NCBI RefSeq assembly: GCF_019029495.1
Contig: NZ_JAERQM010000008.1
Span: 62,001-126,000, forward strand
DNA length: 64,000 nucleotides
DNA from: Falsiroseomonas oleicola
Lineage (GTDB): Bacteria > Pseudomonadota > Alphaproteobacteria > Acetobacterales > Acetobacteraceae
Reading direction: 5' to 3'
Numbering within the stretch: the first letter of the stretch is position 1; each line of letters begins with the position of its first letter. Shown here in pieces: positions 56,166 through 64,000 of this stretch. A program made the position numbers and the translations under genes. The notes under the pieces are model-generated. The model saw nothing but the letters and a program-made list of their open reading frames with translations. It was not told where the DNA came from and made no database searches.

Positions 56166-56178
56166 ACAGCAACGCGCG

Positions 56179-56655
56179 ATGACCCAATTCGTGGGCACGC
56201 ATTTTGGAAAGCTGGACCGCAAGGGCCGCATTTCCGTGCCCGCGATCTTCCGCGCAGAGCTGGAGGCCGCCGCCACCAACCAGCTCGTCTTCCGGCTTGC
56301 CCACACACATCCCTGCATTGAGGCACGGTCGCGCCCGGTTTTCCAGCAGATCGTCGACAGCATCCAGGCCCTGCCGCATTTCTCCGAGGAGCGTGAGTTG
56401 CTGGAAGCCACCCTGATCTCGGGCAGCGAAATGCTGAAGCTGGACGGCGAAGGCCGGCTGGTGCTGCCCGCCGAGATGATCGAGGACTGCGCGCTGGGCG
56501 AGCAGGTCGGCTTCCTTGGAAAAGGCGATCGTTTCGAGATCTGGAACGAGGAGGCGGCCCGCGCCCATGTCGCGGATGCCAAGAAGCGGGCGCGCGAATT
56601 GCGTCTGACCGTTGCTGCAACGCCCCTCAACACGACTCCGCGCGGCGTGTCATGA
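56179..56655 (+). CDS. mraZ: Transcriptional regulator MraZ
   Basis: 158 residues. Two SpoVT/AbrB-like DNA-binding repeats are visible: [19 protein letters not shown] near the start and [20 protein letters not shown] in the middle. MraZ assembles as a ring and represses its own cell-division and wall operon. The ATG at 56179 (MTQFVGTHF) gives the canonical start; the frame stays open upstream, but the 30-base repeat there is non-coding by this reading. It overlaps rsmH by four bases. Confidence 0.95.
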   Translation: MTQFVGTHFGKLDRKGRISVPAIFRAELEAAATNQLVFRLAHTHPCIEARSRPVFQQIVDSIQALPHFSEERELLEATLISGSEMLKLDGEGRLVLPAEMIEDCALGEQVGFLGKGDRFEIWNEEAARAHVADAKKRARELRLTVAATPLNTTPRGVS

Positions 56656-57602
56656 GCACGCATATCCCCGTGATGCTGGAGGAAGTTCTGGCGGTACTGC
56701 AGCCGCGCGACGGCGCCATCTATCTCGATGCCACCTTCGGCGGTGGCGGCTATGCGGCGGCGATCCTGGCCGCCGCCGATTGCACGCTGTGGGCGCTGGA
56801 CCGCGACCCGGATGCGATCGCGCGCGGTGCCGCGCTGGCGGCGCGGTATCCGGGCCGGTTGCATCTGTTGCATGCCTGCTTTGGCGACATGCTGGCCACG
56901 CTGGCGGAACGCGGCGTGGAATCGCTCGACGGCGTGGTGATGGATCTCGGTGTCTCCTCCTTCCAGATCGACCAGGCCGAACGCGGCTTCTCCTTCCGCC
57001 AGGACGGCCCGCTCGACATGCGCATGGGCCGCGACGGGCCGAGCGCGGCCGACCTGGTGAACACCCTGCCGGAACGGGAACTGGCCAGCATCATCTCCGA
57101 CTTCGGGGAGGAGCGGCACGCCCGCCGCGTCGCCCGCGCCATCCTGCGCGAACGCGAAGCGGCCCCGATCACCACGACGGCGCGGCTGGCCGAGATCGTG
57201 CGCGGCGCAGTGCCGCGCGACCCCTCCGGCATCGATGGCGCCACTAGGTCGTTCCAGGCGCTGCGCATCGCCGTGAATGACGAGCTGGGCGAGATCGAGC
57301 GCGGCCTGGCCGCGGCACAGTCGATGCTGGCGCCGGGCGGGCGGCTGGTGGTGGTGTCCTTCCATTCGCTGGAAGACCGCATCGTCAAGCGCGCCATGGT
57401 GGGTGCGGCCGGCCGCGCCGGCACCGCCTCCCGCCACGACCCCGCCGCGCTGCTGCCGCCGCCGAAGCCGGATTTCAGCCTGCTGACCTTCCGCGCCCAG
57501 CGGCCGGGGGATGCCGAGACGCATGCCAATCCGCGCGCCCGCTCCGCCCGCCTGCGCGCCGTCGAACGCCACCTGATGCCGAACCAGGGAATGCAGCCAT
57601 GA
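56652..57602 (+). CDS. rsmH: 16S rRNA (cytosine(1402)-N4)-methyltransferase
   Basis: 316 residues. It starts [15 protein letters not shown], with the SAM motif [16 protein letters not shown] and the conserved [22 protein letters not shown], followed by PLDMRMG and the C-terminal [14 protein letters not shown]. It modifies C1402 of 16S rRNA in the ribosome. It is coupled to mraZ and to the ftsL-position gene by 4-base overlaps. Confidence 0.97.
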   Translation: MSTHIPVMLEEVLAVLQPRDGAIYLDATFGGGGYAAAILAAADCTLWALDRDPDAIARGAALAARYPGRLHLLHACFGDMLATLAERGVESLDGVVMDLGVSSFQIDQAERGFSFRQDGPLDMRMGRDGPSAADLVNTLPERELASIISDFGEERHARRVARAILREREAAPITTTARLAEIVRGAVPRDPSGIDGATRSFQALRIAVNDELGEIERGLAAAQSMLAPGGRLVVVSFHSLEDRIVKRAMVGAAGRAGTASRHDPAALLPPPKPDFSLLTFRAQRPGDAETHANPRARSARLRAVERHLMPNQGMQP

Positions 57603-58477
57603 TCCGGCCCTTCACCATCCTCTGCTTCGCCGCCTTCGCCGGGGCGGGTGCCTGGCTCTATCACGTGAAGCATGAGGTCACGACGCTGGACCGCGACCTG
57701 CGGGAGGTCTGGCGCCAGACCGAACAGGCGCGCGACCGCACGGCCATCCTGCGCGCCGAATGGGCGATGCTGAACGAGCCGGACCGCCTGCGCCAGGTGG
57801 CGCAGCGGCACCTGACGCTGGAGCCGATGCAGCCCCATCAGTTCACCCGGCTGCCGGAAGCGGTGCGCCGCCTGCCGCAGGCCGTCGCCTTCGCCGGCCC
57901 GCCCAACCTCTTCGTGCCGGAACGGTCGCGCCATGAGGCGGAGGTTATGCTGGCCGCGGCACAGATGCCGGCCCCCATCGCCGGCGCCGAGGATACCGAC
58001 GTCGACGCCCTGCCGCCGCCGCCGCCCGCCGCGCCGCCCCTGCTGCTGGCCGCCGCCCGTCCGGTGGAGACCGCCATGCGCGCCGCCCCGTCACGCCCCG
58101 CTGCGACGACGGAAGCGCTGCGCGGGGACGAAGTGCCGGCGCCGCAGGCATTGGCCGCCACCCTGGCGGCGCAGCAGGCCGCCCCGCGGCGCGCGGCGCC
58201 CCCGGTGCCGCCGCGCGCCGCGCCCCTGCGTGACGCCACCCCCGTGGCGCCGCGCCGCGCCGCCGCGCCGCCGCAGGCCATGCAGCCGGCAGTGCTGGTC
58301 GCCCCGGCCCGCCCGGCCGCCCCGGTGCTCCGCACGACCCAGGCGGCACCCCGGGCGCCGGCGCCGACCTATGTCTCCGCCCTCGGCGCCGCCTCCTCGC
58401 TCGGCCGGCCGACGCTGGCGCCGCCGGTACCCTTTTCCTCCGCCAATGCCGCCACGCTGAACAGCACGACGCGCTGA
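57599..58477 (+). CDS. ftsL: FtsL-position cell-division protein with long Pro/Ala tail
   Basis: 292 residues. Only the first 100 look like FtsL: a membrane segment ([20 protein letters not shown]), a leucine-zipper-like coiled coil ([20 protein letters not shown]) and the [19 protein letters not shown] motif. The remaining 190 are a low-complexity Ala/Pro/Arg tail, which would project into the periplasm. FtsL is usually about 100-120 residues. The position between rsmH and ftsI supports the assignment. Confidence 0.8.
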   Translation: MIRPFTILCFAAFAGAGAWLYHVKHEVTTLDRDLREVWRQTEQARDRTAILRAEWAMLNEPDRLRQVAQRHLTLEPMQPHQFTRLPEAVRRLPQAVAFAGPPNLFVPERSRHEAEVMLAAAQMPAPIAGAEDTDVDALPPPPPAAPPLLLAAARPVETAMRAAPSRPAATTEALRGDEVPAPQALAATLAAQQAAPRRAAPPVPPRAAPLRDATPVAPRRAAAPPQAMQPAVLVAPARPAAPVLRTTQAAPRAPAPTYVSALGAASSLGRPTLAPPVPFSSANAATLNSTTR

Positions 58478-58485
58478 GACCCGGC

Positions 58486-60417
58486 ATGAACAACTTCCCC
58501 CCCGCCCCGGACGCGCCCCCCGCCGGCCGCACCATCGGCCACGCCGCCACCGCCCGCACCGATGTCGTGCGGATCGGCCAGCCGGAGCTGCTGCGGCGCG
58601 CGGTGATGGAACGCACCCGGTCCCGCCTGCTGGTCGCCGCCTGCGGCTTCGCGGTGTTGTTCGGCGCGGTCGCCGCGCGGCTGGCCGATGCGACGCTGAT
58701 CTCCCCGGCGGAACCCCGGCGGCTGGCCGCCATGGTGCGCCAGAACATGCCACCGGCCGAGCACCTGCCCGGCCGCGCCGCCATCACCGACCGCAATGGT
58801 GAATTGCTGGCGGTGACGCTGCCGATCGTCGCGCTCTACGCCAATCCCAGCGAGATCCATGACGCGGCCTTCGTCGCCCGCCGCCTGGCGCAGGTGCTGC
58901 CGCAACTGGATGTCGAGCGCGTGACGGCCCGGCTGAGCGGCGAGCGGCAATTCGCCTATCTGGCGCGGGCGCTGACGCCGCGCGAGCAGCAGGCGGTGAA
59001 CTCGCTCGGCATTCCGGGCCTGTATTTCGAGGAATCGGAGCGCCGGATCTACCCGCAGGGCCGCGCCGCCGCGCATATACTCGGCGGCGTCGATGTCGAC
59101 GGCAACGGCACCGCCGGCGTCGAGCGCTATTTCGACGAGCGGCTTCGCGCGCGCCGTGGCGAGGATCTGCGGCTTTCGATCGATGCGCGGGTGCAACTCG
59201 CCATCCGCGACGCGGTGCAGCACGCGATCACGGACTACAACGGCGTCGGCGGCGCGGGCATCCTGATGGATGTGCGCAGCGGCGAGATCCTCGGCATGGT
59301 CTCCCTGCCCGATTTCGACCTGGCCGAGCCGGCGCGGGTGGATGCCGTGGCGCCGGGCGCTGACCAGCAGGGCACCAATCCGCGCTTCAACCGCGCCACC
59401 GTCGGCGTCTATGAGCCGGGGTCCACCTTCAAGCTGCTGACCGCCGCCATGGCGCTGGAACTCGGCACGGTGAATGTCTGGGGCGGCTACGATGCCTCCC
59501 GCCCCATCCGCTACGGGCGCTTCACCATCAACGACTATCGCGGCAAGAACCGCTGGCTCGCCTTGCCGGAGATCCTGGCCTATTCGTCGAACCTCGCCTC
59601 CGCCCATATGGCCGCGGCGGTGGGGCCGCAGCGGCACCGCGAATTCATGGTCCGCATGGGCATGGGGTCCCGCATCGGGCTGGAGGTGCCGGAGACGGCG
59701 CTGCCGCTGATTCCGCGCCCCAATGCCTGGCGCGACATCAACACGCTGACCATCGGCTTCGGCCACGGCATCTCCGTGACGCCGCTGCATGTCATCACCG
59801 GCGTCAGCGCCGTGGCCAATGGCGGCATCCTGCGCCAGCCGACCCTGCTGGCGCGGCCGCCGGGCACGGTGGCGGAGGGCACGCGCGTGATCAGCGAGCG
59901 CACCTCCGACACCATGCGGCGGCTGATGCGCCTGGTGGTGACCGAGGGTTCCGGCCGCAGCGGCGACGTGCCGGGCTATTTCCTGGGCGGCAAGACCGGC
60001 ACGGCGCAGAAGATCGGCCCCAATGGCCGCTACCTCCAGAACAAGCGCATCGCCGCCTTCGTCGGCGCCTTCCCGATGCAGGCGCCCCGCTACGCGCTGT
60101 ATGTGATGGTGGACGAGCCGCAGCCGAACGCGCGCAGCCATGGCTTCGCCACGGCCGGCTGGGTCGCCGCCCCCGCGGCCGGGGAAATCCTGCGCCGCGT
60201 CGCGCCGATCCTCGGCATGGCGCCGGAGACGGATCGCATGGCGGAGATCCAGGCGGCACTGCACATGCCCCTCCAGCCCGGCCGCCCGCAGCGCGCCCCG
60301 GCAGCCCCCACCCGCGCCGCCCCGCGCGTCGCGCCTGCCCCCGCGCCGAGCCAGGCGGCCGCACGCCCAGCCCCGAATCCCGCCTTGCTGCGGGAGGTGA
60401 GCATTGCGCCCCGATGA
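58486..60417 (+). CDS. ftsI: Peptidoglycan D,D-transpeptidase FtsI (PBP3)
   Basis: 643 residues. A single membrane segment (about 48-66) is followed by a dimerization domain and the transpeptidase domain with S313-TFK316 (nucleophile), S367-SN and K503-TG motifs. The last 60 residues are a Pro/Ala tail. It crosslinks septal peptidoglycan in the divisome. The murE start lies inside its last 14 bases. Confidence 0.96.
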   Translation: MNNFPPAPDAPPAGRTIGHAATARTDVVRIGQPELLRRAVMERTRSRLLVAACGFAVLFGAVAARLADATLISPAEPRRLAAMVRQNMPPAEHLPGRAAITDRNGELLAVTLPIVALYANPSEIHDAAFVARRLAQVLPQLDVERVTARLSGERQFAYLARALTPREQQAVNSLGIPGLYFEESERRIYPQGRAAAHILGGVDVDGNGTAGVERYFDERLRARRGEDLRLSIDARVQLAIRDAVQHAITDYNGVGGAGILMDVRSGEILGMVSLPDFDLAEPARVDAVAPGADQQGTNPRFNRATVGVYEPGSTFKLLTAAMALELGTVNVWGGYDASRPIRYGRFTINDYRGKNRWLALPEILAYSSNLASAHMAAAVGPQRHREFMVRMGMGSRIGLEVPETALPLIPRPNAWRDINTLTIGFGHGISVTPLHVITGVSAVANGGILRQPTLLARPPGTVAEGTRVISERTSDTMRRLMRLVVTEGSGRSGDVPGYFLGGKTGTAQKIGPNGRYLQNKRIAAFVGAFPMQAPRYALYVMVDEPQPNARSHGFATAGWVAAPAAGEILRRVAPILGMAPETDRMAEIQAALHMPLQPGRPQRAPAAPTRAAPRVAPAPAPSQAAARPAPNPALLREVSIAPR

Positions 60418-61900
60418 GCCCGGAACGATGCGGCGCCTCGATGGATTTCTGCGCGCGCTTTCAGGGCTGACCGTTCCGGCGGGCGAATTTCCACCGCTGG
60501 GTGGGCTGACGGCCGACAGCCGCCGCGTCGCGCCCGGCGACCTGTTTGCCGCTTTGCCCGGCAGCCAGGCCGATGGCCGCCGCTTCATCGCCGAGGCCGT
60601 GTCGCGCGGCGCCGCCGCCGTGCTGGCGCCGGAGGGCACCGGCTGGCCGTCGGAAGTCGCCACCCTGCCGATGATCCAGGCCGCCGATCCGCGCCGCGCC
60701 CTGGCGCTGATCGCCGCCGCCTTCCATGGCGCGCAGCCCGATTGCGTGGTCGCGGTGACGGGCACCAATGGCAAGACCAGCAGCGTCGATTTCCTGCGCC
60801 AGCTCTGGACCCTGGACGGCCAGCGCGCCGCCTCGCTCGGCACGCTGGGGCTGCGGGCCGAGGGATTCCCGGAAGGGCCATCGCTGACCACGCCGGATCC
60901 GGTCGCACTGCACGCCACGCTGGCGGCACTCGCCAAGGCCGGCTTCGGCGCGGCGGCGCTGGAAGCCTCCTCCCACGGGCTGGAGCAGCGGCGGCTGGAC
61001 GGGGTGCGGCTGGCGGCGGCCGGCTTCAGCAACCTGACGCGCGATCACCTGGACTACCACGGCGACATGGCCGCCTACCGCGCCGCCAAACTGCGGCTGT
61101 TCGACACGCTGCTGCCGGAAGGTGCGGCGGCGGTGGCGAATGCGGATATGGATGCGACGACGCTGGCCGCGCTGCGCGACATCGCGCAGGCGCGCGGGCT
61201 GCGCCTGCTGACGGTGGGAGAGGCCGGGGAGGCGCTGCGGCTGGTCGCGCAGGTGCCGCTGCCGGAGGGCCAGGAGCTGACCGTGGAGGGTTTCGGGCTG
61301 GTCCGCACCCTCCGCCTGTCCCTGCCCGGCCGCTTCCAGGCCGACAATGCGTTGATGGCGGCGGCGCTGGCGATCGGCACCGGCATGGCGCCGGACCGCA
61401 CCCTGGCGCTGCTGCCGCGGCTCGCCGGCGTGCGCGGGCGGATGGAACTGGCGGCGCGGCTGCCCAATGGCGCGGCCGCCTATGTCGACTACGCCCATAC
61501 GCCGGATGCGCTGGACCGGCTGCTGCGGGCGCTGAGGGCGCATGTCGCGCCCGGTGCGAAGCTGCATGTGCTGTTCGGCGCCGGCGGCGACCGCGACCCC
61601 GGCAAGCGCCCGCTGATGGGCGCGGCCTGCGCGGCGCAGGCCGATATCTGCTGGGTGACGGATGACAATCCGCGCAGCGAGGATCCGGCCACGATCCGCG
61701 CCGCGGTGCTCGCCGCCTGCCCGGGCGGGATCGATGCCGGCGAGCGTGCCGGCGCCATCGCGCGTGCCGTCGCGGCGCTGGGCCCGGGGGATGTGCTGGC
61801 GGTGGCCGGCAAAGGGCATGAGAGCGGCCAGACCATCGGGCGGGTGACCCTGCCCTTCGACGATGCCGCAGTGGTGCGCGACGCGGCGGGGCTGGCATGA
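60404..61900 (+). CDS. murE: UDP-N-acetylmuramoyl-L-alanyl-D-glutamate-meso-diaminopimelate ligase
   Basis: 498 residues. The ATP site is TGTNGKTS at 119-126, and the meso-DAP recognition motif DNPR is at 421-424, so diaminopimelate rather than lysine is the substrate. It contains the lysine-carbamylation region and YVDYAHTPDALDRLL. The TTG at 60404 has GGGAGG 6 bases upstream; an ATG at 60428 is the alternative. It overlaps ftsI by 14 bases and murF by four. Confidence 0.96.
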   Translation: MRPDEPGTMRRLDGFLRALSGLTVPAGEFPPLGGLTADSRRVAPGDLFAALPGSQADGRRFIAEAVSRGAAAVLAPEGTGWPSEVATLPMIQAADPRRALALIAAAFHGAQPDCVVAVTGTNGKTSSVDFLRQLWTLDGQRAASLGTLGLRAEGFPEGPSLTTPDPVALHATLAALAKAGFGAAALEASSHGLEQRRLDGVRLAAAGFSNLTRDHLDYHGDMAAYRAAKLRLFDTLLPEGAAAVANADMDATTLAALRDIAQARGLRLLTVGEAGEALRLVAQVPLPEGQELTVEGFGLVRTLRLSLPGRFQADNALMAAALAIGTGMAPDRTLALLPRLAGVRGRMELAARLPNGAAAYVDYAHTPDALDRLLRALRAHVAPGAKLHVLFGAGGDRDPGKRPLMGAACAAQADICWVTDDNPRSEDPATIRAAVLAACPGGIDAGERAGAIARAVAALGPGDVLAVAGKGHESGQTIGRVTLPFDDAAVVRDAAGLA

Positions 61901-63267
61901 GCATCCTCTGGACCAGCGCGGAGCTGCGCGCCGCGACCGGCGGGACGCTGGGGGCGGATGTCGCGGTGACCGGCGTGTCGATCGACAGCCGCTCCGTGGC
62001 AGCCGGCGACCTGTTCGTGGCGCTGCGCGATGCGCGGGACGGGCATGGCTTTGTCGCCGATGCGCTGGCGCGCGGCGCGGCGGCGGCGCTGGTGGATCAT
62101 GTGCCGGCGGGTGTCGCCGCCGATGCGCCGCTGCTGCTTGTGGCGGAGACGCTGGAGGGGCTGCGCGCCCTGGGCGCCGCCGCGCGGGCGCGCACAGATG
62201 CGCGCGTGATCGGCGTGACCGGCAGCGTCGGCAAGACCACGACGAAGGAAATGCTGCGCGCGCTGCTCTCCCCCTTCGGCGCGACCCATGCGGCGGTCGC
62301 CAGCTACAACAACCATTGGGGCGTGCCGCTGACCCTGGCGCGCATGCCGCGCGACGCCTGCTTCGCCATCATCGAGATGGGCATGAACCATCCGGGCGAG
62401 ATCGCGCCGCTGGCCGCGCTGGCGACGCCGCATGTCGCCATCATCACGGCCATCGAGGCGGCGCATCTCGGCCATATGGGCAGCCTGGAGGCCATTGCGC
62501 GGGAGAAGGCGGCGATCCTGTCGGGCTTGCTGCCCGGCGGCATTGCCGTGTTGCCGGCCGAAAGCCCCTTCCTGCCGCTGCTGCGGGCGGCTGCCGGTAC
62601 GGCGCGGGTGCTGACCTTCGGCGAGGGCGGTGATGCCCGGGCCGTGTCCGTCGCCGCCGATGCCGAGGGCAGCGACATCGTGGCGGAGATCACCGGCACG
62701 AAGCTCGCTTTCCGGCTCGGCACGCCCGGGCTGCACATGGCGCGCAATGCGCTGGCGGCGCTGGCGGCCGTGGCGGCGCTGGACCTGGACGTCGCCAGCG
62801 CGGCAGCCTCCCTGGAAGGCTTCCGGGCCTTGCCGGGGCGCGGCGACCGCCGGGCCATCGCCACCCGCGACGGCGGCAGCGCGACGCTGCTGGACGAGGC
62901 CTATAACGGCCAGCCGCCCTCGATGCGCGCGGCGCTGGCCTTGCTGCGGCTGCTGCCCGCGAAGCGCCGGGTGGCGGTGCTGGGGCAGATGGGCGAGCTG
63001 GGCGATTTTGCGCGGGACGAGCATGCCGGGCTGGCGCCGCATATCGCGGCCACCGCTGACCTCGTCTTCGCCTGCGGGCCGATGATGCGCCATGCGATCG
63101 AGGCCCTGCCCGCCGGGCGGGTCGGCGCCTGGGCCGAAACCTCCGCCGAGCTGGCGCCAATCGTCGCGGCCGCGCTGCGCGATGGCGATGCCGTTCTTGT
63201 CAAAGGCAGCCTGGCGACGGGGATGAAGACCGTGGTGCAGGCGCTGACCGAAAGCCCTCCCCGATGA
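61897..63267 (+). CDS. murF: UDP-N-acetylmuramoyl-tripeptide-D-alanyl-D-alanine ligase
   Basis: 456 residues. The ATP-binding motif is GVTGSVGKTTTKE (106-118), followed by YNNHWGVPLTLARM and the family glutamate in AIIEMGMNHPGEI, then DEAYNGQPPSMRAAL. It adds D-Ala-D-Ala to the precursor. It overlaps murE and mraY by four bases each (ATGA). Confidence 0.97.
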   Translation: MSILWTSAELRAATGGTLGADVAVTGVSIDSRSVAAGDLFVALRDARDGHGFVADALARGAAAALVDHVPAGVAADAPLLLVAETLEGLRALGAAARARTDARVIGVTGSVGKTTTKEMLRALLSPFGATHAAVASYNNHWGVPLTLARMPRDACFAIIEMGMNHPGEIAPLAALATPHVAIITAIEAAHLGHMGSLEAIAREKAAILSGLLPGGIAVLPAESPFLPLLRAAAGTARVLTFGEGGDARAVSVAADAEGSDIVAEITGTKLAFRLGTPGLHMARNALAALAAVAALDLDVASAAASLEGFRALPGRGDRRAIATRDGGSATLLDEAYNGQPPSMRAALALLRLLPAKRRVAVLGQMGELGDFARDEHAGLAPHIAATADLVFACGPMMRHAIEALPAGRVGAWAETSAELAPIVAAALRDGDAVLVKGSLATGMKTVVQALTESPPR

Positions 63268-64000
63268 TCTACCATCTCGTCACGCTCATCTCCGAGGGTT
63301 TCACGCCCTTCAACGTGGTGCGCTACACCACCTTTCGCGCGGGCGCCGCCTGCCTGACCGCGCTGGTCATCGCGCTGTTCTTCGGCCCGATGCTGATCCG
63401 CTGGCTGCGCGCCAAGCAGAATGGCGGCCAGCCGATCCGCGAGGACGGGCCTGCGAGCCACCTGCTGACCAAGAAGGGCACGCCCACCATGGGTGGCGTG
63501 CTGATCCTTCTGGCTCTCACGGGATCCACCCTGCTCTGGGCCGATCTGCGCAACGGCTTTGTCTGGTGCGTGCTGATGGTGACGCTGGGCTATGGCGCGC
63601 TGGGCTTCGCCGATGACTGGCTGAAGGTCACCAAGCGCAACACCAAGGGCGTCTCCGGCAAGCAGAAGCTGATCGCCCAGGCGGCGATCGGGCTGGTGGC
63701 AGCAGTATGGCTGGTGCTGCTGATGCCGGAGCCGCTGGCCGACAAGCTGGCGCTGCCGGTGTTCAAGGAAGTGCTGATCCCGCTCGGCATCGTCTTCCCC
63801 GTGCTGGCCATGCTGGTGATGATGGGCGCGTCGAATGCCGTGAACCTGACGGATGGGCTGGACGGGCTGGCGATCGTGCCGGTGATGATCGCCGCCGGCG
63901 TCTTCGCGCTGATCGCCTACCTCGTCGGAAATCGCATCTTTGCCGACTATCTGCAGCTGCATGCCGTCGCCGGTTCCGGCGAGCTGGCGGTGTTCTGCTC
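63264..64000 (+). CDS. mraY: Phospho-N-acetylmuramoyl-pentapeptide transferase (partial, runs off the window)
   Basis: About 245 residues visible, ending at the window edge. Membrane segments alternate with conserved cytoplasmic loops: KKGTPTMGGVLI, GFADDWLKVTKRN (the DD pair), KGVSGKQKL and NAVNLTDGLDGLA with its metal-binding aspartate. The full protein is usually about 360 residues, so the 3' third is missing from view. It transfers phospho-MurNAc-pentapeptide to the lipid carrier. Confidence 0.96.
   Translation, partial: MIYHLVTLISEGFTPFNVVRYTTFRAGAACLTALVIALFFGPMLIRWLRAKQNGGQPIREDGPASHLLTKKGTPTMGGVLILLALTGSTLLWADLRNGFVWCVLMVTLGYGALGFADDWLKVTKRNTKGVSGKQKLIAQAAIGLVAAVWLVLLMPEPLADKLALPVFKEVLIPLGIVFPVLAMLVMMGASNAVNLTDGLDGLAIVPVMIAAGVFALIAYLVGNRIFADYLQLHAVAGSGELAVFC

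Larger units (their letters stand above)
55586..56178 (+). other. Non-coding stretch between rnpB and mraZ
   Basis: 593 bases without a convincing gene. It holds a GC-rich first half of unknown role, an AT-richer block (about 55815-55960), MraZ-box-like repeats at 55976-56000 and a 30-base tandem repeat at 56099-56165. I infer it contains the mraZ-cluster promoter; a candidate -35 is TTGCCT at 55960. Confidence 0.6.

Noticed and set aside
55960-56178. In-frame N-terminal extension of mraZ.
   Set aside because: It would turn the 30-base repeat into coding sequence and add 73 residues not found in MraZ; the start at 56179 fits the family.

Overview
The window is about 64 kb of very GC-rich, densely coding DNA. 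It appears to come from an alphaproteobacterium, most likely in the Acetobacteraceae (Roseomonas-like). The evidence is a circularly permuted, two-piece tmRNA gene, an alpha-type SspB, ThyX in place of ThyA, the order djlA-like / ampD-like / rnpB / mraZ-rsmH-ftsL-ftsI-murE-murF-mraY, and many ATGA start/stop overlaps. The family placement is inference from gene content; no 16S rRNA gene lies in the window.

Layout. 0-14 kb is an accessory catabolic region. It holds a GntR regulator, a minus-strand operon (hydroxyacid dehydrogenase, FAH-family hydrolase, class II aldolase, RraA-like protein, methyltransferase), a plus-strand HpcH/HpaI aldolase, a minus-strand SLC13 carrier with an L-lactate/malate dehydrogenase, a divergent SDR and D-2-hydroxyacid dehydrogenase pair, OsmC, a second RraA-like protein, a BciB/FrhB-like iron-sulfur flavoprotein and a tartrate-dehydrogenase-type enzyme. 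Together this looks like uptake of a di- or hydroxy-acid followed by oxidation and retro-aldol cleavage. 14-19.5 kb carries two small proteins and a methionine-type ABC importer operon (metN, metI, two tandem metQ) that ends in an LLM flavin monooxygenase. 19.5-23.4 kb holds a membrane-anchored small protein, a multi-PAS HWE histidine kinase and a racemase-like protein.

23.5-29 kb is the branched-chain amino acid block (ilvC, ilvN, ilvB on the minus strand, with a zinc metallopeptidase inserted) followed by miaA; serB diverges from miaA. 30-38.2 kb is a protein and membrane quality-control block (Deg protease, DUF2065, hflC, hflK), then mrp, ribokinase, an HD hydrolase and thyX. 38.3-39.2 kb places the permuted ssrA gene directly before sspB, so the ribosome-rescue degradation tag and its ClpXP adaptor are neighbours. 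39.2-45.3 kb contains two unrelated fumarases (class I and class II) on either side of a peptide-type solute-binding protein, RidA and VOC proteins. 45.4-52.7 kb holds small proteins, a large AsmA-like protein and a fused 5-oxoprolinase-type enzyme with a divergent MarR-like regulator. A perfect palindrome lies between these last two.

53.4-64 kb runs from a MITE-like element through a TerB/DnaJ protein, a cytoplasmic AmpD-like amidase and RNase P RNA into the division and cell-wall cluster, which continues off the window in mraY. Non-coding features of note are 10-bp-phased MraZ-box-like repeats and a 30-bp tandem repeat upstream of mraZ, a family of REP-like palindromes in gene-end gaps, and the 134-bp MITE-like element with perfect terminal inverted repeats. 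I saw no tRNA genes, CRISPR array, prophage or complete insertion sequence.
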